The notes beneath the pieces were generated by a model. It was not told the origin of the DNA and did no database searches. It saw nothing but the letters and a program-made list of their open reading frames with translations. 64,000 nt of DNA from CAWBRT01 sp963819175 (lineage in GTDB: Bacteria; Acidobacteriota; Terriglobia; Terriglobales; Acidobacteriaceae): the NCBI GenBank assembly GCA_963819175.1, contig CAWFVJ010000012.1:122957-186956 (forward strand). Direction: 5' to 3'. Made by a program: the position numbers and the translations under genes. Below, in pieces: positions 17,176-26,630 of this stretch; positions within the stretch are counted from its first letter, which is position 1; each line of letters starts with the position of its first letter.

Positions 17176-18345
17176 CTAAGGCATGCGTGTTATGCAGAAC
17201 TGCTCGTCGTGGCCCAGCACCTCCGCCTTTGACAACTTTCCAGAAGCTACGGCCAGGATCTCCTGGTAGATTTCCTCGCCAACCTCTTGCAGCGATTTTT
17301 CGCCAGTGACCACCGCCCCTGCATTGATGTCGATGTTTTCCTTCATACGCTCGTAGGTGCGCGGATTGCCGGTAATCTTTATGACCGGCAATCCGGGAAA
17401 ACCGGAAGGCGTACCTCTGCCGGTAGGGAAGCAAACGATCTGTGCGCCTGCGGCAGCCTGGCCTGTGGTGACCTCGCCGTCATGTCCCGGGCTATCCAGG
17501 AGCAACAGGCCCTTCTTCGTCGGAACGTCCCCATACTTGAAGACTTCGACGAAGTGCGCCTTGCCGGATTTCTTCATGCTGCCAAGCGACTTCTCCACCA
17601 CAGTAGAAAGCCCGCCATCGTAATTGCCCGTCGAGATAAGGTGTCTACGCTTTTGGCTGCTGGAAGCCTGCGTCTGCCGTTTCAGCCGTTCTTCCGTGTT
17701 GCGAATGAGCCGCAGAATATCTTCGCCGACTTGCTGATTGACGGCACGCCGCGCCAGGATGTGCTCGGTACCGAGAAGTTCGGTCACCTCCGACAGAATG
17801 GAAGAGCCGCCCTGCGCCACTAGCTTGTCTGATGCGATTCCCAGCGCTGGATTCGCTACTAAACCGGAAGTCGTATCCGAGCCACCGCAATTCAGCCCGA
17901 TCATCAGTTCACTGACGTCTGCCTCTTCTCTTTGCTCCTGCGAGGCCGCCTGCTGCATTTTGCGCGCGAAACCGCTGCCGATTTCAATAGCCTTGATCGA
18001 ATCTCCCTCGTTCTGAATAACCACCATCTCCAGCATTTTCCCAGTCGGCGCGATGCCGTCATACAGCTCACGGGGAGTAAATCGCTCGCAGCCCAGACCC
18101 ACGACCACCACACCAGCGAAATTGGGATTACGTCCGACGCCGATCAGCGTCTTGGCCGTGATCTCCAGGTCATCCCCCACCTGGCCACACCCAACCGGAT
18201 GACTGAAGTGCACAGTACCCGGAACGTTCTGCGCAATGCGTTGCGCGACCTTGGACGAACAGAACACCGAAGGGATGATAGCGATCAGATTCCGAACCCC
18301 TACGCCGCCGTTTTCTCTTCTGTAACCGAGAAACTTGTCGCTCAT
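17176..18345 (-). CDS. UxaA-family lyase, large subunit (altronate dehydratase/SuyB-like)
   Basis: A 389-residue protein of the UxaA family large-subunit type. Diagnostic segments are RENGGVGVRNLIAIIPSVFC at the start, HFSHPVGCGQVGDD, GLNCGGSDTTSGLVANPALG (a metal/substrate region with Cys), LDSPGHDGEVTTGQAAAGAQ and FPTGRGTPSGFPGLPVIKI. Relatives dehydrate altronate or galactarate, or release sulfite from (2R)-3-sulfolactate (SuyB). The split small/large layout resembles SuyAB, but substrate cannot be fixed. Its ATG begins the base after the small-subunit stop, so translation is coupled. It is the last gene of the operon. Confidence 0.82.
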   Translation of the reverse strand: MSDKFLGYRRENGGVGVRNLIAIIPSVFCSSKVAQRIAQNVPGTVHFSHPVGCGQVGDDLEITAKTLIGVGRNPNFAGVVVVGLGCERFTPRELYDGIAPTGKMLEMVVIQNEGDSIKAIEIGSGFARKMQQAASQEQREEADVSELMIGLNCGGSDTTSGLVANPALGIASDKLVAQGGSSILSEVTELLGTEHILARRAVNQQVGEDILRLIRNTEERLKRQTQASSSQKRRHLISTGNYDGGLSTVVEKSLGSMKKSGKAHFVEVFKYGDVPTKKGLLLLDSPGHDGEVTTGQAAAGAQIVCFPTGRGTPSGFPGLPVIKITGNPRTYERMKENIDINAGAVVTGEKSLQEVGEEIYQEILAVASGKLSKAEVLGHDEQFCITRMP

Positions 18346-18675
18346 CTATTTCATCCCTCTGTCACAGTACATGTTGTGGCTGTGGACCCAGCCGCCTTTG
18401 TTGATCGCTACCTTCATTTTCCCGATCTCTTCGCCGTACTTGTAAACCGGCGCGTCGTCTCCGAGCACGGCAAGAGCAAACTTATGACCAAACGGGACCT
18501 TGTCGATCACCGTCACTTCGTACTTCCTGCCGCTATCCTCAACCACAGTGCAGGCGTCGCCCGGTTCCAGGTCAGCAAGTGTAACTGCTACGTTGTCCTT
18601 CTCGTCGAGTACGAGCGCCGTCTTGCCGCCAGCCAAAGTGCTTAGTCCCTTATCGCTCACATTGTTCTCCACCAT
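18346..18675 (-). CDS. UxaA-family lyase, small (SAF-domain) subunit
   Basis: A 109-residue SAF-domain protein: ALVLDEKDNVAVTLADLEPG, VIDKVPFGHKFAL and GWVHSHNMYCDR, the last matching the end of UxaA/SuyA small subunits. The His and Gly-rich loop of the SAF domain are part of the active site shared with the large subunit. Start at 18675 is MVENNVSDKG; an internal start six codons later is possible. It lies directly upstream of the large subunit with no gap. Confidence 0.8.
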   Translation of the reverse strand: MVENNVSDKGLSTLAGGKTALVLDEKDNVAVTLADLEPGDACTVVEDSGRKYEVTVIDKVPFGHKFALAVLGDDAPVYKYGEEIGKMKVAINKGGWVHSHNMYCDRGMK

Positions 18676-18781
18676 CTATCCCAAAACTGCTCGTCCGTAG
18701 TCGCCACCGTGGGTGGGGATGAGGGAAACGCGTCTTTCCACCGCACTTCTGAAAGCGGTGGTGTGCCCTCGGAACAACATT

Positions 18782-19666
18782 CTATTTCCGAAAGCCGGCA
18801 CCCATCAGTTCCTCGAAAACGCAGATCATGGCTCCTTTATCTTTCTGCCCGAGCCCTTTCCGCATCGCCATTTGGTACGTAACTGTTGCGGCATGCATAA
18901 CGGGGAGCGGAATGCAGAGTTGAGCGGCAAGCTCAGCCCCACTCACCAAATCCTTGTAAGCGTCGTCGAGCGGGTAGCCGTCGCTAAAGTTCCGTTTGAG
19001 GATTCGCGGGACAAAGAATTCAGAAGCATAACTCCTCCCCGAACTCGAGTTTACTACCGAGCCGATCTTCTCGGGATCGAGGCCAAGTTTCACCGCCATT
19101 GGCAGAATCTCGGCGAACGCTGCGATGTTTATATCGAACAGAATGTTGTTGATCGCCTTCGTCAACTGGCCACACCCGTGATTGCCCATGTGCATAATGT
19201 TACTGCCTATGAATTTCAGATACGGTACCAGTCTGTCATACGTTTCTTGCTTGCCACCGCACATCACCGTTAACGTGCCTTCAATTACGCGAACCCCCAT
19301 ACCCGAAACTGGGGCATCCATGAACTCAACGCCCTTCTGCTCCAATATCTTGGCGATTTCAGTGGTAGCCGTATAATGAATAGTGCTCAAGTCACAAATA
19401 ATCTGACCCTTTTTTAGATAGCTGAACATCCCGCTCTCACCCAGCAATACCTTCTTCACAATTGCCGTGTCCGGCAAGGAAAGAAAAATGATGTCAGCGC
19501 AGGTTACTATCTCGTTCAGGCAAGTGGTAGTCTTTATATTCTTGACCGCAAACTCTGGAAAGGCAATTGTCCGCACGTCGTTGACAATCAACTCTTCACC
19601 GCACCTGGCCAGATTCATTGCCATCGGTTTGCCCATCGTGCCCAATCCAACAAAACCAAGCCTCAT
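18782..19666 (-). CDS. NAD(P)-dependent 3-hydroxyisobutyrate dehydrogenase-family oxidoreductase
   Basis: A 294-residue beta-hydroxyacid dehydrogenase. The Rossmann motif GFVGLGTMGKPMAMNLAR starts at residue 4, the substrate-binding DAPVSGMGVRVIEGTL is near residue 117, and the catalytic Lys is in QLTKAINNILF near residue 170. The family oxidises 3-hydroxyisobutyrate or reduces tartronate or succinate semialdehyde. In this operon it probably oxidises or reduces a hydroxyacid linked to the UxaA-type lyase. It sits 106 bases upstream of the lyase genes and 80 bases downstream of the transporter. Length is normal for the family. Confidence 0.85.
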   Translation of the reverse strand: MRLGFVGLGTMGKPMAMNLARCGEELIVNDVRTIAFPEFAVKNIKTTTCLNEIVTCADIIFLSLPDTAIVKKVLLGESGMFSYLKKGQIICDLSTIHYTATTEIAKILEQKGVEFMDAPVSGMGVRVIEGTLTVMCGGKQETYDRLVPYLKFIGSNIMHMGNHGCGQLTKAINNILFDINIAAFAEILPMAVKLGLDPEKIGSVVNSSSGRSYASEFFVPRILKRNFSDGYPLDDAYKDLVSGAELAAQLCIPLPVMHAATVTYQMAMRKGLGQKDKGAMICVFEELMGAGFRK

Positions 19667-19745
19667 ACCCTATACGCTCCTTTGCCGCGCTTCCAGGAAT
19701 ATCGCCGCGACAACCAATAGACTTTGTTCTTGTCAGTAGACGAGT

Positions 19746-21095
19746 TCATTTGCCAGCTGCTGCTCCACATGCTTTTTCCACCAAAGAACCACATGGCAGA
19801 GGTTTATAAGGCTTGACAAAAATCCAACAGACAGCGCCGATCAGGCCGGTGCTGGCGGTAGCGAAAATAGCGGCTTGCCATCCGTAACGAGTTGCGATCC
19901 AGGCGGTGAGGACTGGAGCTACCCCACCGACAAGGTTGCCCCAGGTGTTCATCCACCCAGCTACTGTACCTGAGAACTTGCCACCGAGGTCCATGCAACT
20001 TGTCCAAGAGAAATTGATGGTGACTCCCAAAGACAACAGAGCGAAAGTCAAGCCGAGCAGAACGGTCCACTTCTGCGAAGAAATGGCAGTTAGAGCTAAT
20101 CCCAGACTGCAGGACACCAGGCCTACAGCACCAAACCAAGCGCGCGACCTCGCTGCAAGTCCCTTACTAACCAAGTAATCTCCGACCACACCACCGACAA
20201 TAAGGCCGCCCGCAGATCCGAGTTCCGGCAATGCTGCCCAAATGCCCATCTGTTTCAGCGAAAAATGGTGAGCCTCGAGCAGATAGAGAGGCAGCCAGGC
20301 GATAAACACGTACTGGATATAATCCACCATGGCGAATTGCGCCCCGATGGCCCAGAGTTGACCGGAGCAAAGCAGTTCCTTCCATGGCGGCATGACCTTG
20401 GTCGCTGTGGGCATAGCGGCTTGGCCGTCTGCGATATGGACGAGTTCAGCCTCGTTAACAAATCTGCTCTCCCGTGGATGGGTGCGCATTAACAGGTAGT
20501 AAGCAATGGCAATGAATATGCCCACAACGCCGAAGACATAAAATACCATCCGCCATCCCCAATAGAGCATGATCATGGTGGCTATGGGGATTCCCACCAC
20601 GGGGCCGAACTTGGAACCCATCACCATCATGGCGGACGCTCTGCCTCTTTCGCGACGTGGGAACCAGTACGCGAAAGCGGCGTTCAGCCCCGGATAGATT
20701 GGCGACTCTCCGATTCCGAACAGGGCACGAACCACCATCCAGGCAGAAAAGCTACGACACATCGCCGTCAGTGCAGTAAACACGGACCACGTGGCGAGCG
20801 CCAAAGGAACAATTCTTCGGTGGCCAAAGAACTCCGTCAACGCACCCGATGGAATTTGAAAAAGCGCGTAACAAACGAAAAACAGCGTCTGCGTTGTGCC
20901 GATCTGCACTTTTGTGAAGTGCAGTTCCTTGATGATCGCCGGCGCGGTGACCGCCAGATTTACTCGGTCGATCCAGGACATGAACGTCATTAGCATGGCG
21001 AATATGGCAAGCGCCCACCGGAAATTCGTCCGCCTTTGTCCCAATGTATTTGTGGCTGGGCTTTGACAACTCGCGGAGGTCGTTTCTGAACTCAT
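19746..21095 (-). CDS. MFS transporter, anion:cation symporter (ACS) type
   Basis: A 449-residue, 12-helix major facilitator. The N-terminal helix carries FMSWIDRVNLAVTAPAIIKE, followed by the loop motif LTEFFGHRRIVPL and GIGESPIYPGLNAAFAYWFP, strongly like the ACS family (hexuronate, galactonate, tartrate or phthalate uptake). Start 21095 (MSSETTSAS) is chosen because it follows AAAGGAC; the open frame upstream to 21149 lacks a binding site. It likely imports the organic acid processed by the surrounding enzymes. Confidence 0.85.
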   Translation of the reverse strand: MSSETTSASCQSPATNTLGQRRTNFRWALAIFAMLMTFMSWIDRVNLAVTAPAIIKELHFTKVQIGTTQTLFFVCYALFQIPSGALTEFFGHRRIVPLALATWSVFTALTAMCRSFSAWMVVRALFGIGESPIYPGLNAAFAYWFPRRERGRASAMMVMGSKFGPVVGIPIATMIMLYWGWRMVFYVFGVVGIFIAIAYYLLMRTHPRESRFVNEAELVHIADGQAAMPTATKVMPPWKELLCSGQLWAIGAQFAMVDYIQYVFIAWLPLYLLEAHHFSLKQMGIWAALPELGSAGGLIVGGVVGDYLVSKGLAARSRAWFGAVGLVSCSLGLALTAISSQKWTVLLGLTFALLSLGVTINFSWTSCMDLGGKFSGTVAGWMNTWGNLVGGVAPVLTAWIATRYGWQAAIFATASTGLIGAVCWIFVKPYKPLPCGSLVEKACGAAAGK

Positions 21096-21233
21096 GATAT
21101 TGTCCTTTTTGTCCTCTCGAAGCAAAACTGAACACCCACCTATAGACACTTACTGCGGTTTACCAGGTGCGGAAGGAGGCCGCGACTTCTTAGACCAGCC
21201 CTTTGACTGGTTCGTGCTAGCCGCTGCGTCCGT

Positions 21234-21800
21234 TCAAATCGCACCCGAGACAGCAATCGCATGCGAACTGGCGTTGGCCAGCGAATACCCGATTTCAAAG
21301 GCTTTCTTGTTTTCCTCCTGCATCTTCGGTATGCGTTCCAGCATGACCTTCAGGATGTTTTCCTTGCCCAAGGTCTTCTCGATCAAATGAGTCAGGGAAC
21401 CGAGCGCGATGACATTGGCATAAACCTCCTTGCCGAGCTCTTTCAGAGCAAGGTCGCGGGCGGCGACCGGCATCTGGCGGCAAGCGAGCGTGTTATCTAC
21501 TTCAACATAGTGGGGGTCGTAGATAATCAGGCCCTGGCTTACCAGGTGCTTGAACTGGTTGTAGGCGGCCTTCGAGAGTGTCACCATGAAGTCCGGATTC
21601 TCGCACACCGGGCTATCCACCGGCTCGTCGGAGATGACCACCTGTGCCCGCACGTATCCGCCGCGGGTTTCCGTCCCGTGACTGACGAGCATGGTGGTAA
21701 ACAAGCCTTCGTTGACCGAGGCGTTGGCAAGGATCTGTCCCAGCCTGACCACGCCCTGGCCGCCGAAGCCGCTAACGAGCACTTCCAGCCTGTAACTCAT
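21234..21800 (-). CDS. 2-oxoacid:ferredoxin oxidoreductase, gamma subunit
   Basis: A 188-residue gamma subunit: LEVLVSGFGGQGVVRLGQIL near the N-terminus, then SHGTETRGGYVRAQVVISDE and NPDFMVTLSKAAYNQF. It completes the three-gene oxidoreductase that converts a 2-oxoacid and CoA to acyl-CoA, CO2 and reduced ferredoxin. Start 21800 (MSYRLEV) overlaps the beta stop by one base (TAATG). The open frame further upstream is a shadow of beta. Confidence 0.88.
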   Translation of the reverse strand: MSYRLEVLVSGFGGQGVVRLGQILANASVNEGLFTTMLVSHGTETRGGYVRAQVVISDEPVDSPVCENPDFMVTLSKAAYNQFKHLVSQGLIIYDPHYVEVDNTLACRQMPVAARDLALKELGKEVYANVIALGSLTHLIEKTLGKENILKVMLERIPKMQEENKKAFEIGYSLANASSHAIAVSGAI

Positions 21801-22639
21801 TACAGTGCCCTCCTCTGAATGTTCCTGGTGAACTCGAACAGCCGGTCGGCAAACTCCTGGCGGGTATTGCTCGCGTCCAGGTAGATGCCCGTGCGGAATG
21901 AAATTTCTCCCTGGGGCACCTTGTCGTGGAGACGATAAGTGTGCTCCTTGATCCACGTTTGCATCGCCTTCGGGTTCCGTGTGCCTAAAGCGCGGTCGGA
22001 GAAGTTGGTGACGCAGGGATAAATGACGTGGATCAGCGACAGCCCCTTGTTCTGCAGGGCCTTCTTAGCGCTCTCAACGATGTCCGGTCCCTGCTGGCTT
22101 GTGTGCCGGGCAAGGAAGGTGGCGCCGGCGTCCTTGAGAAGGTTCAGAACGTCTATGCCCTCCTGCATGAAGTTTGCCTCATAACCGCCGTAAGGAGAGC
22201 TATCGGTCTTCACGCCGAGCGGAGTGGTCCAGCCGTACTGGCCGCCGGTGGACATGTATCCGAGGTTGTCGCACACCACTACCATCATGTTGGCGTTGCG
22301 GCGGGCGCAGTGCAGCAGGTTGAGAAGGCCGATGCCGAAGGCGTCGCCATCTCCGACCGTCAGTACGAGCTTCTTGTCCGGTTTCAGCGCAATGCGCAAG
22401 CCCGAGGCAATGGCATAAACGCGGCCGTGCGTGCCGGCAAAGTTGTCGCCCTTCCAGGTCGCGAAGGTCTGCCGTCCGGCGCAGCCGATTCCGCTTCCCC
22501 ACACGATGTCTCCGGTTTCCAGCCCCAGCTCGTCAATGGCCTTGACGACCGCCTTCTGCACCTGCCCCAGTCCGCAACCGCTGCAGGCGTTACTGGGAAT
22601 CTTCCGTGGTCTCAGGTATTTCTGTGCCAAGTAGTCCAT
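21800..22639 (-). CDS. 2-oxoacid:ferredoxin oxidoreductase, beta (TPP-binding) subunit
   Basis: A 279-residue TPP-binding subunit. NACSGCGLGQVQKAV and GSGIGCAGRQTFATW provide cluster and TPP contacts, and GDGDAFGIGLLNLLHCARRN to VVCDN is the classic TPP motif GDG...N. NLGYMSTGGQYGWTTPLG is typical of 2-oxoacid oxidoreductase beta chains. Start 22639 lies just after the alpha stop with GGGAGG upstream. Substrate could be pyruvate, 2-oxoglutarate, a branched-chain or an aromatic 2-oxoacid. Confidence 0.88.
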   Translation of the reverse strand: MDYLAQKYLRPRKIPSNACSGCGLGQVQKAVVKAIDELGLETGDIVWGSGIGCAGRQTFATWKGDNFAGTHGRVYAIASGLRIALKPDKKLVLTVGDGDAFGIGLLNLLHCARRNANMMVVVCDNLGYMSTGGQYGWTTPLGVKTDSSPYGGYEANFMQEGIDVLNLLKDAGATFLARHTSQQGPDIVESAKKALQNKGLSLIHVIYPCVTNFSDRALGTRNPKAMQTWIKEHTYRLHDKVPQGEISFRTGIYLDASNTRQEFADRLFEFTRNIQRRAL

Positions 22640-22641
22640 CG

Positions 22642-23814
22642 CTACCACACCTCCCATTCCCACTGCTTAGTCTTCATAGGCTTGCCGGCCATCATTTGCT
22701 CGGCGCAGTCGATCAGCTCGGCTACGCTCGGCAACTCACCGCACTTGCCGAAGAAGCCGACCCGGCTGCCGGTTGGAACGCAGCGCTGTACTTCGCGCAC
22801 AAGCTGTCCGTCGTAGTTCAATTCAATGGACAGGTAATTGCTCTTGAGCTTGAAGAGTTCGTCGCAGAACGGCCACAGCGAGATGAGCCGGATGCAGCCG
22901 ACCTTCAGGCCGCGTTTGCGCGCCTGCTTGGCGGCGCTGAGCATTACCCGCGACGGCGCGCCATAGGCGACGAACACCACTTCCGGATCGTCGTCCATGA
23001 ACAACGCCTCATAGCGCCGAATCACGTCCTTATTATTCCGAACCTTGTAAATCAGCCTGTACGCGTGCTTGTGCTGCGACTCCACGACCTCTGTGTCGTA
23101 CCCCTCTTCGGTAGGAGTCCAATCCGAACAGCAGCCGCCGGTGTTGTGCCCCAGCACAACCGGCGGAATATCCAGTTCGTCGGTCGGAGGATAAAACACC
23201 GGTCCTTGGCAGATTTCCCGGTCCTTGAACCTGAGCCCCATCTTCTTCATTTCTTCTTCGGTCTCTGGGATCTCAAGCGTCTCCCATCCATCGGTCACCA
23301 TCTGATCGGCCAGGATAGTTATGGGCATGCGGAACCGTTCCGCGAGGTAGAAGGCTTCGACGGTCAGTGCAAATACCTCCTGAACGCTATTGGGAGCCAG
23401 TACGATCGCCTCAATATTGCCGCCGTGCGTAGGATAGCGGGAGTTGTAAAACTCTCCCTGTCCCGGCGCGCCGGTAATGCCCGAAACCGGACCGACACGC
23501 TGCGCATTGACGACCACCAGGGGAATCTCCGAACCCATCGCCCAGCCATACGGGTCGCCATAGAGCACGAAGCCCGGTCCGGAAGTTGCAGTCATGGCTT
23601 TCAGTCCGCCGAGGGACGCACCGATGGCGATATGCATGCCGGCCATCTCGTCCTCGGCCTGTATGTAGTAGCCACCAACCTGCGGCAGAACACGAGACAT
23701 GTTCTCCGCGATTTCGGTGGCCGGCGTGATGGGATAACCCGCAAACACTTTGCAGCCCGCCAGAATTGCGCCTTCAGTGATAGCGCGGTTCCCGGTATCA
23801 AAGTAACGCTTCAT
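22642..23814 (-). CDS. 2-oxoacid:ferredoxin oxidoreductase, alpha subunit
   Basis: A 390-residue alpha subunit: GNRAITEGAILAGCKVFAGY, PITPATEIAENMS, GLKAMTATSGPGFVLYGD and VVVNAQRVGPVSG are all family hallmarks. The C-terminal domain contains YGAPSRVMLSAAKQAR. Start 23814 is chosen because its ATGA overlaps the TGA of the flavoprotein gene and AGGTG lies seven bases before; an ATG two codons upstream is the alternative. Alpha, beta and gamma are contiguous and probably co-translated. Confidence 0.88.
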   Translation of the reverse strand: MKRYFDTGNRAITEGAILAGCKVFAGYPITPATEIAENMSRVLPQVGGYYIQAEDEMAGMHIAIGASLGGLKAMTATSGPGFVLYGDPYGWAMGSEIPLVVVNAQRVGPVSGITGAPGQGEFYNSRYPTHGGNIEAIVLAPNSVQEVFALTVEAFYLAERFRMPITILADQMVTDGWETLEIPETEEEMKKMGLRFKDREICQGPVFYPPTDELDIPPVVLGHNTGGCCSDWTPTEEGYDTEVVESQHKHAYRLIYKVRNNKDVIRRYEALFMDDDPEVVFVAYGAPSRVMLSAAKQARKRGLKVGCIRLISLWPFCDELFKLKSNYLSIELNYDGQLVREVQRCVPTGSRVGFFGKCGELPSVAELIDCAEQMMAGKPMKTKQWEWEVW

Positions 23815-25417
23815 TGACATGCACCTGCTTTCTGCACACTGATGGCGAAGTCGGGACAGGCATAGAAACACCGCAGGCAGCCCACGCAACGATCGCTGCC
23901 TACGGCCTCCATCGGCTGGTAGCCGCGGTCATTGAAACTCTTGGATTGCTGGAAGATGCCCAGACCGCAGGCATCCTTGCAGTAGCCGCAGGCCTTGCAA
24001 GCCGTCAGATCGACCTCTACCGAGTGCGTGACCTGGTCGCATCCCAGACAGCGGCGCGCTTCGCGCTTGGCGGAGTTCTGAGAATAGCCTTTTTCCACCA
24101 GACTGAAGCTGTTCAGCCGGGCAGCGAAATCGACCGTATCAACATAAGTCCGCATTTGCCCCGCCGGCGCTGGCTCCTGGCGCTGAAGAGAATCCGGCGC
24201 CAGCTCTTCGGCGACGATTCCCTTCCCTCCCAGATACTTGTCCACCGCCGCGGCAGCCTGCTTGCCCTGGGCGATTGCCTGGATGATCGATGCCGGCCCG
24301 GTCACTACATCGCCGGCGGCGAAGACTCCCTGGCGGCTGCTGGCAAAGTTGGTGTCGACCTTAAGCGTTCCGTTCTCCCCGGCAGCCAGCGTAAGCTCGG
24401 CGGCGCTGCTGAGTTGTCCAACTGCGGTGATCACCGTGTCGCAGGCCAGGCTGAACTCGCTTCCGGCAATCGGAGTGGGAGCGGGCCGCCCGGAGGCATC
24501 CTTGCGCCCCAGCTTCATTCGCACGCAGGTGATCTTGCCTTTGCTGACATTGACCGGAGCTGCGAGGAATTCGATCTTCACGCCTTCCTCGATGGCATCG
24601 GCCACCTCTTCCGGCTCAGCCGGCATCTCGGCCCGGCTGCGGCGATAGAGAAGCGTTACTTCCTTTGCCCCAAGACGGCGAGCCGTTCTGGCAGCATCAA
24701 TTGCCGTATCGCCGCCGCCAATGACAGCTACCTTGGCACCCACGCCAGGCGCTTTGCCGCTGTTCACCTGCCGTAGGAAGGCCAGCCCGTCCAGCGCATT
24801 CGCATCTCCCTCCACATTCATCTTCGCGGAGAGCCATGTACCGGTGGCAATCAGCACGGCATCATGGCCGGCGAGGAGGTTTTCCGGGGCGTCTACTCTG
24901 GTGCTGGTCTTGATCTCCACTCCGAGTTCCCGAACCACATCGATTTCCCGATCGATAACCTCATTGGCAGGCGGTATCCGGGAATGGCGTAACGCAGCAT
25001 GCCTCCGGCTTCGGGCAAGGCTTCGTAGACGGTAACCTTGTGACCGAGTCCGGCCAGGTAGTACGCCGCCGTCAGTCCGCCTGGACCTGCGCCCACGATG
25101 GCTACCTTCTTCCCAGTGGAGCGGACGGGTTGAGGCTTCCGAGTAAGCGCGGTCAGACCGTAGTCCGCCGCCGCCCGTTTCAGTATGCGAATCGCCACCG
25201 GCTCGTCAAACTGAGCCCGCGCGCACTTGCTCTCGCACGGGTGGGCACAGGCATATCCGCAGACCGCCGGAAACGGAATGCTCTGCCGGACAACCGCCAA
25301 GGCATTGTCAAAGCGCCCTTCCCGGATGTACCTGATATAAAGTGGAACATTCACGCCGGCAGGACAGGCTTCCCGGCAAGGAGCTATAGTCTCTTGTTCG
25401 CGTTTTTCGCAATCCAC
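23811..25417 (-). pseudogene. GltD-like NAD(P)H:ferredoxin flavoprotein with 4Fe-4S domain, single frameshift
   Basis: The first reading frame (25417-24960) has the N-terminal cluster motif CREACPAGVNVPLYI and CGYACAHPCESKC, then the FAD loop VAIVGAGPGGLTAAYYLAGL. The second (24968-23811) continues with ELGVEIKTSTRV, NADPH loop VAVIGGGDTAIDAARTARRL, a FAD-binding GVFAAGDVVTGPASIIQAIA and a C-terminal two-cluster ferredoxin (CKACGYCKDACGLGIF, CVGCLRCFYACPDF). A missing base in the IPGYRLP region near 24964 breaks them. The full 535-residue protein would pass electrons between NAD(P)H and ferredoxin for the oxidoreductase downstream. It may be an assembly indel, since both halves are otherwise intact. 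The start is GTG at 25417. Confidence 0.75.
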
Positions 25418-25539
25418 CCTTTGTACACACCTTTCTCAAACCGTGCTGACGTTTTCGCAATGCGCTCTGCAAGACCCGAGAACACATAAATTCAACTACT
25501 CGACTTGAAGACACCGAAAACGTCAGTCGTCGCAGGCTC

Positions 25540-26379
25540 CTATTGACTTGCTGCCATCGCCTTCATATCTAGGCTGAGCATCTTCCTGGCTTCAGCCGGA
25601 GTAGCCAGCTCTCGGCCAATGGCTATTGCGACCTGCTTCATACGGCGAAACAACCCAATATTAGTGGCAAGAACCCCTTTGACGTGGTAGATGTTATCTT
25701 CAAGCCCTACGCGAACTTGCCCGCCGAGGGCCATGGCAATGACCGATAACTTGACGTGTTCCTTGCCGATGATCGTTACTCCCCAGGTACAGTCTTTCGG
25801 TAGGTGGTCATAAAGGTAGAGGAGTCCCTTTTCTGAAGCTGGCTGCGAGCCGTTGATTCCCATCACAAAGTTGATATGCAAGGGCGCAAATATCTCGCCC
25901 TTTTCAATCAATCTGAATGCGCTCCAAAGCATCGCGGTATCAAATACCTCGATCTCTGGCTTGATCTTGTATTTGCGCATTTCGCCGGCCAGATAGGAAA
26001 CATTTTCCGGATCGTTGAAATTCCCCCTGATAGGGAAATTGGAGGAACCAGTCGCCAAGCTGGCCATTTCTGGGGAAAGGCAGAGCATCTGCCCCCGTTC
26101 TACGTTGTTTTTGCTGGTCCGCGCACCGGTAGACAGCTGTCGAATGATGTCGCAGTCGGGGTATTTGTCCAGTTCGTCCAGAATCTCACGAAAGACTTCA
26201 ACGTCCGCAGTTGGGAGACCGTTCTTATCCCGCGCGTGCATATGAGCTACCGCGGCGCCTTCTTTCCAGCATTCGTAGACCTGAGCGGCTATTTCCCTTG
26301 GCGTAATTGGAACGTTAGGGGTCATTTCCCGAGTGGGTACAGCCCCCGTGGGAGCAATCGTAAAGATAATCTTGTTCAT
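25540..26379 (-). CDS. BKACE-family beta-keto acid cleavage enzyme
   Basis: A 279-residue protein of the BKACE (3-keto-5-aminohexanoate cleavage, Kce-like) family. It condenses a beta-keto acid with acetyl-CoA, releasing acetoacetate and a new CoA ester. Visible zinc and substrate residues lie in AAVAHMHARDKNG (HxH), TGSSNFPI, EIEVFDTAML, HINFVMGINGSQPA and a C-terminal GGQVRVGLEDNIY. Start 26379 follows GAGG; the three codons further upstream use TTG. It is the first gene of the catabolic operon, divergent from LysR. Confidence 0.88.
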   Translation of the reverse strand: MNKIIFTIAPTGAVPTREMTPNVPITPREIAAQVYECWKEGAAVAHMHARDKNGLPTADVEVFREILDELDKYPDCDIIRQLSTGARTSKNNVERGQMLCLSPEMASLATGSSNFPIRGNFNDPENVSYLAGEMRKYKIKPEIEVFDTAMLWSAFRLIEKGEIFAPLHINFVMGINGSQPASEKGLLYLYDHLPKDCTWGVTIIGKEHVKLSVIAMALGGQVRVGLEDNIYHVKGVLATNIGLFRRMKQVAIAIGRELATPAEARKMLSLDMKAMAASQ

Positions 26380-26569
26380 CCGTTTCAAACCTCATAATTA
26401 TTCGGCCGCTGGTTAACCCAGCGGGATGATTGTGTACAAAGCGGTCACTCGTAAACCGGCGAGAGGTAAACCTGCATTTTCCGCCTACCAGATATCGGCG
26501 GGGCCGATCCACGTAGACAGGCAGTCGCCAGTGTTCCATCTGCACTCTGCTGGAGCGGCAACGATAGTG

Positions 26570-26585
26570 ATAAGAGGCAACTTAT
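26570..26585. promoter_or_regulatory. LysR-type dyad between divergent operons
   Basis: ATAAG-N6-CTTAT at 26570-26585 lies 45 bases before the LysR gene and 190 bases from the BKACE start. A TA-rich dyad in a divergent LysR promoter is the usual recognition-site position, though its spacing is one base longer than the T-N11-A rule. Confidence 0.4.
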
Positions 26586-26630
26586 AAGTCCAATAGATTG
26601 AAGTGATGATATGATACGATTTGGCTATCA

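Noticed and set aside
22606..23817. Long plus-strand frame of 403 codons
   Set aside because: Lies opposite the clear 2-oxoacid oxidoreductase alpha gene; composition is His/Arg/Leu-rich with no family.
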